Position numbers and translations under genes: made by a program. DNA of 46,560 nt from the NCBI GenBank assembly GCA_903830985.1, contig CAIKVZ010000305.1, positions 1-46,560 of the forward strand, given 5' to 3'. The notes beneath the pieces were generated by a model. The model did no database searches. It saw only the letters and a program-made list of their open reading frames with translations, and was not told where the DNA came from. The first letter of the stretch is position 1. Every line of letters starts with the position of its first letter. Source of the stretch: an uncultured beta proteobacterium. GTDB taxonomy: Bacteria; Pseudomonadota; Gammaproteobacteria; Burkholderiales; Burkholderiaceae_C. Shown in pieces: positions 25,793-33,529 of this stretch.

Positions 25793-27073
25793 TCAGTTTG
25801 GCTGCGCATTCGCCACAAAGTAGCTGACCCGTTTGCGTGGACTCAGGTAGTCGAAGACGGGCTCGGGCAGCGCGCTGGGGCGCAGCGTGCGCACCACCGA
25901 GTCCTCCAGATCGCGGCGCAAATTGACCACTGCAGCTTGTTGCTTGGGAATGGCGGCGTCGTAGATCATCAGGTTCGGGTGCAGCATGTCGCCTGAATCA
26001 ACCGACATGACAATCCCGACTTTCCCGCTTTTCAGAACCACGACCGTTCCGGGCGGATAGATTCCCATGGATTTGATGAAGGCCGAAAGCAGCGCCGTGT
26101 CGTATTTGGCGGACTCGTTTTTGTACATGAAGGACAGCGCCTCGGACGGCGTCCTTGCCTGCGAGCGAATGCGCGGGTTGCACAGGTTGTCGTAGGCGTT
26201 CGCGATGCTGACAATGCGCACGGGCCGATCGATGGCATCACCCTTGAGGCCCTGCGGGTAGCCACTGCCATCAATCATTTCGTGATGGAGCAAGATGATG
26301 TCGAGGACGCGCCGCGGCAAGTTTTCCACGGGCTGCATGATCTTGATCCCGTTGCCCGTGTGGGTCTCAAAAAGCCGGCTCTCCGATTGCGTCATTTCGG
26401 TGTTCTTGAGCAGAACCTTGCTCGGAATCAGCACCTTGCCCACGTCGTGCAAGACCGCGCCCTGGGCGATTTCACGCATGACACCGACGTCGACCATGCC
26501 GATGGCACGTGCCAGGATCATCGACAAAACCGTCACGTTGAGGCAGTGAAAGTGATTGCTGTCATCGGAAATGTTGTCGCCCATCAGATGAACAAACGGC
26601 GTCTCTGTGGCGAGAAAGATCTCGCTCACCCGGGTCGCGACCTCCTGGGATTGTTGCGCAGCCAGTGCCGGACTGCTGCCGACCAGGCGCATGATCGCCC
26701 GCACGGAATTGGCCGTTTTGACATAGCTGTGCTCGGCAACCTGAATGAGTTCGCGGTCCCGGTTCAGGGTCTCAATGCGCCCCTTCTTTTCCTTCATCAG
26801 CTCGACCAGGGCCAGCCCGTCTGCCGGGGTATTTTCGACCACTGTCGGCGGATCGATGGCCCGGCGCGATGGCTGGGCGTCGCTCATGTGGGGCAGGTAT
26901 TCGATTCGGCTCAGCCCCAGGGACTGAAGGGTATCGATCTGTTTCTGGTCTCTTATCTTGAAGCTGCTGAACAAGAAGGGATGGCCGGCCCAACTGGCAA
27001 GTTTGACGTGCAAGCCGATGCAAAGCTGATCCATCTCCACCGTGTGCGGCGCAAGCGTTGTTGAACTGGCCAT
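25793..27073 (-). CDS. DUF3391 + HD-GYP cyclic-di-GMP phosphodiesterase (second copy)
   Basis: 426 residues from the ATG at 27073 (MASSTTLAPHTVEMDQ), which is preceded by an AGAGG Shine-Dalgarno; the frame to 27232 is discounted. The DUF3391-like N terminus (LCIGLHVKLASWAGHPFLFSS) and a charged linker lead to an HD-GYP domain with H209-D210 (LHDVGK) and HHEMIDGSGYP at 263-273. The C terminus YLSPRKRVSYF matches the first HD-GYP protein (2939-4264), so the two are paralogues. Predicted to hydrolyse c-di-GMP in the cytoplasm. It is isolated between the FadR gene and a fragment resembling the FadR tail, which suggests that the gene arrived here by insertion. Confidence 0.9.
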   Translation of the reverse strand: MASSTTLAPHTVEMDQLCIGLHVKLASWAGHPFLFSSFKIRDQKQIDTLQSLGLSRIEYLPHMSDAQPSRRAIDPPTVVENTPADGLALVELMKEKKGRIETLNRDRELIQVAEHSYVKTANSVRAIMRLVGSSPALAAQQSQEVATRVSEIFLATETPFVHLMGDNISDDSNHFHCLNVTVLSMILARAIGMVDVGVMREIAQGAVLHDVGKVLIPSKVLLKNTEMTQSESRLFETHTGNGIKIMQPVENLPRRVLDIILLHHEMIDGSGYPQGLKGDAIDRPVRIVSIANAYDNLCNPRIRSQARTPSEALSFMYKNESAKYDTALLSAFIKSMGIYPPGTVVVLKSGKVGIVMSVDSGDMLHPNLMIYDAAIPKQQAAVVNLRRDLEDSVVRTLRPSALPEPVFDYLSPRKRVSYFVANAQPN

Positions 27074-27296
27074 GCCTCTTTCACCTGTTCCAAAGTTTCC
27101 GGCAGCGGCACGAGAACCCGTTCCTTGCGCCTTTGCCGGACGTGAAAAGTGATATTCAAATATGAAATTGACATTACTCAATGAAAACCAGGTGATCATA
27201 GGTGCATGAACCGGCGGCCACAATAGCACCAAAGGGCAAAAAAGCGATTGAAATATCGGGCAGCCCGTTTCAGATCACCCCCGCCTTGGAATGATG

Positions 27297-27422
27297 TCAC
27301 GCGGCGCCAGGCTGATCCTCAACGCGGACCGCCTGCACGAGTCGCAGAATCAAGTGGCACGGTCGCCAAACCGGCCAGGCGCAAGGGCTGAGTCCGGGCC
27401 GTTTCAGACGGCCTGGGGATAG
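27297..27422 (+). pseudogene. Remnant of a FadR-type regulator C terminus
   Basis: In frame on the plus strand this stretch reads SRGARLILNADRLHESQN, matching LQGRLILNADSLHRARAT at the end of the intact FadR-type gene. Over 29 bp (27310-27338 against 25590-25618) 26 bases agree. Two of the three differences fall at third codon positions and one at a first position, so they share coding ancestry. Nothing of the DNA-binding or FCD domain is present upstream. The frame runs on to a stop at 27420-27422. The last 19 bp overlap the end of the ketopantoate-reductase-like gene. Confidence 0.55.
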
Positions 27423-28387
27423 AGCCCGTGGCTTCGGCCAAACAGCCGGGTCAGCCCCAGCAGCGCGGCGATGTTCGGCGTGGCCAACTGCAGCCGCTGG
27501 GCGATTTCGTGCACCGCGCCCACGATGGCGTCGAGCTCGATGGCGCGTCCCGCCTCGGCGTCCTGCAGCATGGAGGTCTTGAAGGCGCCGAGCTTGGCGG
27601 TGATGGCGTGGCGGTCCTCGGCGCTTTGCGCAATGGCGCAGCCGATGCGCTCGCCGATGGCGGCGGCCTCGGCCATGGCGGCGGAACAGAAGGCGCGCAC
27701 CAGCGGGTCCGCCAGCACCTGGTCGATGGTGGCGCCGGTGATGGCCGAGACCGGATTCATGGTCAGGTTGCCCCAAAGCTTGTACCAGATGTCGTAGCGA
27801 ATGTCCGTCGAATGCGTCGTGTCGAAACCGGCTGCCGACAGCAGGTCGGCAATACGCTGCACGCGCTCGCTCTTGCCGCCGATGGCCTCGCCAACCACCA
27901 GGCCCTGGCCCATCTTGTGCTGCACCACACCGGGCGCCGAGGTCGAGCAACTGGCGTGCACCACGCAGCCCACGACGCGCTCCGTGGCAATCCATTGACC
28001 CGTCACGCCGCCCGGATCGACGCTTTGCAGCGGCTCGTGCCCTATGCCGTCCACGCCCTGCACAAACCACCAGGGGACACCGTTCATGGCAGGCATGACC
28101 AGGGTGTCGGGACCCAGCAGCTGCGCCACGGCCGGCGCCAGCGCCGGGAGGGCCTGACCCTTCACCGCGACGATCACCAGGTCCTGCGCGCCGAGCTCGG
28201 CCGGGTGTTCCGAAGCTTGCACGCGCACGCGCTGCAGTTGCCCGCCCATGTTCAGCTGCAGCCCATCCGTCTGGATCGCGGCCAGGGTGACGCCGCGCGC
28301 CAGCACGCTGACCTCACTCCCGGCCAGCGCCAGACGCGCGCCGATAAAGCCGCCAATGGCGCCTGCGCCGACGATGCAAATTTTCAT
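27404..28387 (-). CDS. 2-dehydropantoate 2-reductase-like protein (ApbA/PanE family)
   Basis: 327 residues from the ATG at 28387 (MKICIVGAGAIGG); upstream in-frame sequence to 28564 is discounted. It has a Rossmann motif G7-A-G9-A-I-G12 and the catalytic-type lysine K203 with N207 in IWYKLWGNLTMNPVSAI, as in PanE. The C-terminal helical domain includes EDRHAITAKLGAFKTSMLQDAEAGRAIELDAIVG, which fits the substrate site (FKTSMLQD). The family reduces ketopantoate with NADPH for pantothenate synthesis, but many paralogues in such catabolic neighbourhoods act on other 2-keto acids. No panB or panC is nearby, so the biosynthetic role is uncertain. Confidence 0.88.
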   Translation of the reverse strand: MKICIVGAGAIGGFIGARLALAGSEVSVLARGVTLAAIQTDGLQLNMGGQLQRVRVQASEHPAELGAQDLVIVAVKGQALPALAPAVAQLLGPDTLVMPAMNGVPWWFVQGVDGIGHEPLQSVDPGGVTGQWIATERVVGCVVHASCSTSAPGVVQHKMGQGLVVGEAIGGKSERVQRIADLLSAAGFDTTHSTDIRYDIWYKLWGNLTMNPVSAITGATIDQVLADPLVRAFCSAAMAEAAAIGERIGCAIAQSAEDRHAITAKLGAFKTSMLQDAEAGRAIELDAIVGAVHEIAQRLQLATPNIAALLGLTRLFGRSHGLYPQAV

Positions 28388-28621
28388 GGTGTTCAGTCCT
28401 TGGGCCGTGATAGCACCAGATTGTCCTTGAAGCGCCGCTACGCCTGACGGGTCCGGTGTCCAGCAGACCCTTCTCGCGCGGCCCGTGACTTGGTCCCGTT
28501 CAAGCACGCTCGAACACCGCTGCAGATTCCGGGGTGCAGCGCCGCCGAAGAACGAAGGTCCCAATACCAGCGCGGATGAATGTCAACCGGCGAGCGCAGG
28601 AGACCCGGTTTGAGCAGCGGC

Positions 28622-28930
28622 TCAGGTGACCAGTTTGCGACCCAGGCGTTCCTCGACCTTCTCGATCTTGCTTCTCATGCGACCTGTCGGTCCGGCGCGG
28701 TAATCGACTTTCAGGTTCATGCCGATGCGCGTGCAGTCGGACTCGAGTGCCTTGAAGCAGGCGGTGACCACGCCCATCACCTGGTCCCAGTCGCCTTCGA
28801 GGATGGTGCCCATGGGTGTGAGTTGGTAGGCCACGCCCGAGCGATCGATGACATCGAGGATACGGGCGACGTATTCGCTCACGCTTTCGCCCTTGCCGCC
28901 GGGCGTCATTGCGAATTCAAGTAGCACCAT
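28622..28930 (-). CDS. MTH1187-family thiamine-binding-like protein
   Basis: A 102-residue protein of the MTH1187/YkoF-type (DUF77) family. It opens MVLLEFAMTPGGKGESVSEYVARIL, followed by YQLTPMGTILEGDWDQVMGVV, and ends KVDYRAGPTGRMRSKIEKVEERLG; the GTILEGDWDQVM stretch is the family hallmark. Members are small ferredoxin-like folds that bind thiamine or a pyrimidine fragment of it. It is divergent from the glycine-rich hydrolase across a 246-bp region with strong secondary structure. No thiamine genes are adjacent. Confidence 0.88.
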   Translation of the reverse strand: MVLLEFAMTPGGKGESVSEYVARILDVIDRSGVAYQLTPMGTILEGDWDQVMGVVTACFKALESDCTRIGMNLKVDYRAGPTGRMRSKIEKVEERLGRKLVT

Positions 28931-29040
28931 GTTCGAGCTCCTGGGGATGGGGGTCCCGCGGCAGGTTGTCGCGGTCGAGGCTGACGCTGATTATGGCCGG
29001 CGCCTTTTGCACGTCAGCGCACCCAGGTGCCTCAAAGAGG

Positions 29041-29114
29041 CGGTAGGGCGAACAGTGACGACCGAAAGGGACCGTGCGCTCCCGCACGGTCCCCCGCCCT
29101 TTAGCGGGCTACCG
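29041..29114 (+). other. Nested hairpin in the leader region of the alpha/beta hydrolase gene
   Basis: GGGACCGTGCG (29068-29078) and CGCACGGTCCC (29083-29093) make a perfect 11-bp stem with a 4-nt CTCC loop. Outside it CGGTAG (29041-29046) can pair with CTACCG (29109-29114). A second small stem, CCCGC (29093-29097) with GCGGG (29104-29108), competes with GGGCG (29046-29050) pairing to CGCCC (29095-29099). There is no T-run, so not a simple terminator. The structure ends about 50 nt before the Shine-Dalgarno. Confidence 0.5.
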
Positions 29115-29176
29115 TCACCCAGGCGCCCTTCCCGAGCATGGTGCTCGTTCCACCGTCAGCCACCCAGGAGAATCCC

Positions 29177-30322
29177 ATGAACCCATCGACCACCCAGCCG
29201 CCCAAGACGACACCCGCCGACGAGGACCTCGCCGAGCAGGCCCGCCCCGGCCATGGCATTGCATCGCAGGACCCGGACCCCGCGGCGCAGACCCTGCTGC
29301 AACCCGAGAAGGCTGAGCACGGGGCCAACTCGGTGCTGATGGGGGGCGGCGTGGTGGCGGGCATGGCTGCGGGCGCCGCCATTGGCGTCGCGGTGGCCGA
29401 CCCGGTGGGCGTGATGGTCGGGGCCACACTCGGTGGCATTGCCGGCGCACTGGGACTCGCTGCCACCGTAGCCACGGCGGGTCCGGAGGATTCGAGCAGC
29501 ACAGAAATCACGCCCGCAGAGTCCGTGCACCTGCACGTCGAAGACAGTGGTGGCAGCGGCCGTCCGGTGGTGCTGATCCATGGCTGGCCACTGTCGGCCC
29601 AGGCCTGGGAGCCGCAGGTGTCGGCGCTGCGCGCCGCAGGCTTTCGCGTGGTGACCTATGACCGAAGAGGCTTCGGCAGTTCGGACAAGCCGGCATCGGG
29701 TTACGACTACGACACGCTGGCCGACGACCTGCAGCGCGTCATGGAGCAGTGCGCACTGCAGGACGTGACGCTGGTGGGCTTCTCGATGGGCGGAGGCGAA
29801 GTGGCGCGCTACATCGCACGCTGCGGCGAAGCGCGCCTGCACAGCGTGGTGTTTGCCTCGGCCGTGCCGCCGCACCTGGTGATGACGCCCGACAACCCGC
29901 AAGGCCCGCTCACGCTCGAAATGGAACAGCAGAAGAAGCTCGCGCTGAAGCAGGATCGTGACGCCTTCTTCGACCAGTTCACCAGGGACTTCTTCTCAGC
30001 CAACGGGACGCTGCTGGTCACCGAGTCGCAGCGCGAAGAAGCGATCGCCCTTTGCCGGCAGTCCGCGCAGCATGCGGCCCTGGCTTGCATGGACTCGTTC
30101 AGCACGACCGACTTCCGCGACGATCTGAAGAAGGTGACAGTGCCGACGCTGGTGATCCATGGCACGGCGGACGCGATCGTGCCTTTTGAGAGCTCGGGCC
30201 AGCGCACCCACCGCGCAGTGCTGCACAGCCAACTGGTGACGGTGGACGGTGCGCCGCATGGACTGAACGTGTCGCACGCGCAAGCGTTCAACGACGCGCT
30301 GCTGTCGTTCCTGCTGGCGTAA
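29177..30322 (+). CDS. Alpha/beta hydrolase with N-terminal glycine-rich hydrophobic region
   Basis: 381 residues from the ATG at 29177, chosen because a strong AGGAG Shine-Dalgarno precedes it. The N-terminal 45 residues are acidic and Pro-rich. Residues 52-102 are a Gly/Ala-rich hydrophobic block (VLMGGGVVAGMAAGAAIGVA and more), like a glycine-zipper membrane hairpin. From 115 on is an alpha/beta hydrolase related to non-haem chloroperoxidases/esterases: oxyanion HGWPLS (135-140), RRGFGSSD, nucleophile S203 in GFSMGGGE, an Asp in VIHGTADAIVPF and the His in GAPHGLNVSHA. The combination suggests a membrane-attached or membrane-inserted esterase/peroxidase. The substrate is unknown. Confidence 0.85.
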   Translation: MNPSTTQPPKTTPADEDLAEQARPGHGIASQDPDPAAQTLLQPEKAEHGANSVLMGGGVVAGMAAGAAIGVAVADPVGVMVGATLGGIAGALGLAATVATAGPEDSSSTEITPAESVHLHVEDSGGSGRPVVLIHGWPLSAQAWEPQVSALRAAGFRVVTYDRRGFGSSDKPASGYDYDTLADDLQRVMEQCALQDVTLVGFSMGGGEVARYIARCGEARLHSVVFASAVPPHLVMTPDNPQGPLTLEMEQQKKLALKQDRDAFFDQFTRDFFSANGTLLVTESQREEAIALCRQSAQHAALACMDSFSTTDFRDDLKKVTVPTLVIHGTADAIVPFESSGQRTHRAVLHSQLVTVDGAPHGLNVSHAQAFNDALLSFLLA

Positions 30323-30414
30323 TCGGCCGCCACCACGGCCATCGCATGCACACCAGGCACATCGTCAAAGCACTCGCTGCAGAGTGCGCTTTGCCTTTCA
30401 CCTTGCACACCACG

Positions 30415-31167
30415 ATGCGTGACTGGGTGCGTTGCCTGTTGTTGACTTTGTTATGGCCGATTTTGTGGCTGGAGGGCAAACACGTGCGCCGGGTGACACC
30501 GCGCCTGCCTGAGCCGACGGGTTCCCGCGAGGGAATCTGTGGACGAGGGTCGGTCTGCCGGGTGCTGGTGGTCGGCGATTCGGGCGCGGCAGGTGTCGGC
30601 GTTGCGACGCAAGACGAAGCCTTGTGCGGTCAATTGGTGCACTGCCTGAGCCAACACCACACGGTCGAGTGGCGCGTGCTGGCGGTCAATGGTCTGGACT
30701 CACCGGGCTTGGTCAGGCTGCTGGAAGATGCCGTCCCTTCGCGCTTTGACGTGGTGGTGCTCTCGATCGGCGCCAATGATGCGACCAGCCTGTGCTCTCC
30801 GCGACGATGGGTGCAATGGCAAACCCAACTGGCTGAACTCATAGCCGACCGCTTCGCGCCCAAGCTGCTGGTGCACAGCGCTGTGCCGCCGATGCATGGC
30901 TGCATGGCCTTGCCTCAGCCACTGCGGTGGTTCATGGGCCGGTGGGCGAATGAGATGAACGTTCTCCTGTCCGGTTTGTTGCTGGGTCAGTGCATGCACA
31001 CCATGCACTGGCACCCCGAGACGACCACCCTGACCGGAATGGCCGCGGATGGCATCCATCCCAGTTCGAACGGCTACACCCAGTGGGCCCTCAGCCTGAG
31101 CCAGCTTATCCTGGCCGCTGGTCTTTCAAAGCCATTGCGGTCGTCACCGGCGGACTCGCGGGGTTGA
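30415..31167 (+). CDS. SGNH/GDSL-family hydrolase
   Basis: 250 residues from the ATG at 30415 (MRDWVRCLLLTLLWPILWLEG); an ATG at 30346 is possible, and neither has a clear Shine-Dalgarno. The first 20 residues are hydrophobic, giving a membrane anchor or signal. The catalytic blocks are LVVGDSGAAGVG (Ser of GDS), VLSIGANDAT (Asn block) and DGIHPSSNGY (Asp and His). These are the SGNH esterase/lipase motifs, but the first block lacks the second Gly loop typical of some lipases. The HVRRVTPRLPEPTG stretch is typical of proteobacterial members. It follows the alpha/beta hydrolase by about 90 bp on the same strand. Confidence 0.85.
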   Translation: MRDWVRCLLLTLLWPILWLEGKHVRRVTPRLPEPTGSREGICGRGSVCRVLVVGDSGAAGVGVATQDEALCGQLVHCLSQHHTVEWRVLAVNGLDSPGLVRLLEDAVPSRFDVVVLSIGANDATSLCSPRRWVQWQTQLAELIADRFAPKLLVHSAVPPMHGCMALPQPLRWFMGRWANEMNVLLSGLLLGQCMHTMHWHPETTTLTGMAADGIHPSSNGYTQWALSLSQLILAAGLSKPLRSSPADSRG

Positions 31168-31346
31168 CGTTGGCGGGCGGAAAATCCCTTCGCAGGCAGG
31201 TCCTGTTTCGGAGCCGTACGGGAAGTCGTGTCGGTGGGAGCGCTGGACTTGGCCTGGCGCAGCCCCCTGCAGCGCAAACGAGACTTTTAACGGTGCGGGT
31301 CGGTAACGCGGCCATCGACTATGCGGAGTGCAAGGCATGCGCCCAT

Positions 31347-32144
31347 TCAACGGGCCCAGTCGTAGTCGACCGTGATCGGTGCGTGGTCGGAGAACTTCTC
31401 GCCCTTGTAGATCTCCGCCGACCTGGCCCCTGCGGCCAGTGCGGGTGTTGCCAGGTGGTAGTCGAGTCGCCAACCGACGTTGTTGGCGTAAGCCTGACCA
31501 CGGTTGCTCCACCAGGTGTAGGCGGTGTCGGTGGCCTCGGGGTGCAGCTGGCGGTAGACGTCAACCAGGGCGCCCTGCGCCGGGTCCAGCACCCGCGTCA
31601 TCCAGGCACGCTCTTCGGGCAGGAAGCCGGAGTTCTTCTGGTTGCTGCGCCAGTTCTTCAGGTCGATCTGCTGGTGCGCGATGTTCACGTCGCCGCACAG
31701 CACGAAATCACGCTGCTGCTGCAGGCGCCCCAGATGCGGATAGAACTCGGCCAGAAAGCGGAACTTCGCCTGCTGGCGCTCTTCCCCGGACGAGCCACTG
31801 GGAAAGTAGCAACTGATCACCGAGTGCTTGGCGCTGGGCGTGTCAAAACGCAGTTCCACATAGCGACCCTCGGCGTCGAATTCGGACGAGCCATAGCCGA
31901 CGACAACATCACTCGGCTCAAAGCGGGTGTACACGCCCACGCCGGAGTAGCCTTTTTTCTCGGCGAAATGGAAGTAGCCCTTCAAGTCCGCCAAATTTTC
32001 AAAGCGACCTGCCACATCAACCGCCTGGGCCTTGACCTCCTGCACGCAAATACAATCGGGCTTGACGGTGTGCAGCCAGGCTTCCAGACCTTTGCTGCTG
32101 GCCGAGCGGATACCATTGAGGTTGAGACTGGTTAGTTTGAACAA
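31347..32144 (-). CDS. xthA: Exodeoxyribonuclease III
   Basis: A 265-residue AP endonuclease/3'-5' exonuclease for base-excision repair in the cytoplasm. Active-site residues are E36 (CVQEVKAQ), D152 and N154 (CGDVNIA), D228 (WRLDYH), and D253-H254 (SDHAPI). The start is TTG at 32144. A stop codon lies 13-15 bp upstream in the same frame, and no ATG precedes the conserved FKLTSLNLNGIRS, so TTG is forced. A GGAG Shine-Dalgarno lies 5 nt before it. The Shine-Dalgarno overlaps the 5' region of the divergent pyrE gene, only 9 bp away. Confidence 0.95.
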   Translation of the reverse strand: MFKLTSLNLNGIRSASSKGLEAWLHTVKPDCICVQEVKAQAVDVAGRFENLADLKGYFHFAEKKGYSGVGVYTRFEPSDVVVGYGSSEFDAEGRYVELRFDTPSAKHSVISCYFPSGSSGEERQQAKFRFLAEFYPHLGRLQQQRDFVLCGDVNIAHQQIDLKNWRSNQKNSGFLPEERAWMTRVLDPAQGALVDVYRQLHPEATDTAYTWWSNRGQAYANNVGWRLDYHLATPALAAGARSAEIYKGEKFSDHAPITVDYDWAR

Positions 32145-32153
32145 GGAAGCTCC

Positions 32154-32849
32154 ATGTCAGTTGATGCCGGCCAGGATGAACTGGCCCAGGAATTTGTGCA
32201 ATTTGCCGTCGATTGTGGCGTACTGCGCTTCGGCGAGTTCACCACCAAGGCGGGTCGGCTCAGTCCGTATTTTTTCAATGCCGGCCTGTTCGACGACGGA
32301 GCCCGCCTCAACCGGCTGGCGCAATTTTATGCGCGCCGTCTGCTGGACAGCGGCATCGAATTCGACATGATTTTTGGCCCGGCCTACAAGGGCATCCCGC
32401 TGGGCGCAACCCTGGCGGTGGAACTGGCGCGCCAGGGCCGCAACGTGCCTTTCGTTTACAACCGCAAAGAAGCCAAGGACCACGGCGAAGGTGGCACGCT
32501 CGTGGGCGCGCCCCTCAAGGGCCGCGTGCTGATCGTCGACGACGTGATGTCTGCCGGCACGGCAGTGCGCGAATCCATTGCGCTGATCCGCGCTGCCGGC
32601 GCCACGCCGCACGCCGTGCTGATCGCCCTGGACCGACAGGAAAAGGCCACCGAGAACGGACATGACGTGGACTACAGCGCGGTGCAATACGTGCGCCAGC
32701 AACTGGGCCTGCAGGTCTGCGCCATTGCGCGTTTGACCGACTTGCTGCACTATCTGACGCAGCACCCTGACCCCAAGGGAACCGCCAGCCACGACCGTGT
32801 GCTGGCCTACCGGCAACGCTACGGTGTTGAGGAAGGTCTGATTCAATGA
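32154..32849 (+). CDS. pyrE: Orotate phosphoribosyltransferase
   Basis: A 231-residue enzyme that adds orotate to PRPP to give OMP in pyrimidine synthesis. The PRPP-binding motif is VLIVDDVMSAGTA (125-137), and the substrate loop FVYNRKEAKDHGEGG (about 100-114) carries the catalytic Lys. The start ATG is preceded by AAGGAAG (32143-32149), which overlaps the TTG start of xthA on the other strand. The stop overlaps the start of the DUF4124 gene (ATGA). Confidence 0.96.
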   Translation: MSVDAGQDELAQEFVQFAVDCGVLRFGEFTTKAGRLSPYFFNAGLFDDGARLNRLAQFYARRLLDSGIEFDMIFGPAYKGIPLGATLAVELARQGRNVPFVYNRKEAKDHGEGGTLVGAPLKGRVLIVDDVMSAGTAVRESIALIRAAGATPHAVLIALDRQEKATENGHDVDYSAVQYVRQQLGLQVCAIARLTDLLHYLTQHPDPKGTASHDRVLAYRQRYGVEEGLIQ

Positions 32850-33499
32850 ATTCCAGGCTGCGCATCGGCACCCTCTCGGCACTTCTGCTGGCAGTGCGGC
32901 TGGTGTGCGCGCAGGAAATCTTCGTTTGTACCGACAACAAGGGCCACAAGCTCACCTCCGATCGCCCCATCCCAGAGTGCAGCGACCGTGAGCAACGGGT
33001 CTTCGGCAGCGGCGGCACCGTCAAGAGAACTGTGGGACCCAGCCTCACGTCACAGGAGCGTGCCAATCAGGACGAACTGCAGAAACGCGAAGCCGAAGAG
33101 CAGGCCCGAGCAGCCGAAGAAAAGCGCCGGGACCGTGCCCTGTTGATGCGCTATGTGAACCGCGCGGCCCACGACCAGGAACGCGCCGATGCGCTGATTC
33201 AGGTGGACGAAGTCATGCACGCGTCTCAGCTCAGACTGGTGGAGCTGGCGCAGCAGCGCAAGGAACTGGATACCGAGATGGAGTTCTACCAGAAGAATCC
33301 CGCCAAGGCGCCTGCGGCCTTGAAACGCCGCATCAGCGAGAACGCGCTCAACGTTGCGGCCCAGCAGCGCTTCATGGCCAGCCAGGAAGAAGAAAAATTG
33401 CGCATCAACCAGCGCTTCGACGAAGAACTGTTGAAGCTCAAGCCGCGCTGGGCTCTGCAGGCGGCAGTGCCCACCCCGGGCGCGAGCAAGGGCAAATAG
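32846..33499 (+). CDS. DUF4124-domain exported protein
   Basis: 217 residues with a signal peptide (about 1-22, MNSRLRIGTLSALLLAVRLVCA) and a DUF4124 start (EIFVCTDNKGHKLTSDRPIPEC), the usual short two-strand motif with two Cys. The rest is strongly charged and helical (about 65-200, many Glu, Arg, Lys and Gln), probably coiled coil. It overlaps pyrE by 4 bp and is the last gene before gatB, convergent with 30 bp between stops. Predicted periplasmic; no enzymatic motif is seen. Function unknown. Confidence 0.85.
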   Translation: MNSRLRIGTLSALLLAVRLVCAQEIFVCTDNKGHKLTSDRPIPECSDREQRVFGSGGTVKRTVGPSLTSQERANQDELQKREAEEQARAAEEKRRDRALLMRYVNRAAHDQERADALIQVDEVMHASQLRLVELAQQRKELDTEMEFYQKNPAKAPAALKRRISENALNVAAQQRFMASQEEEKLRINQRFDEELLKLKPRWALQAAVPTPGASKGK

Positions 33500-33529
33500 C
33501 CGCCGCCCCGTCGGTCATTGCGCTGACCG

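Noticed and set aside
33512-33529. CGGTCA/TGACCG 6-bp stem between the convergent DUF4124 and gatB genes
   Set aside because: Only 6 bp and no T-run. The intergenic gap is 30 bp, so chance pairing cannot be excluded.
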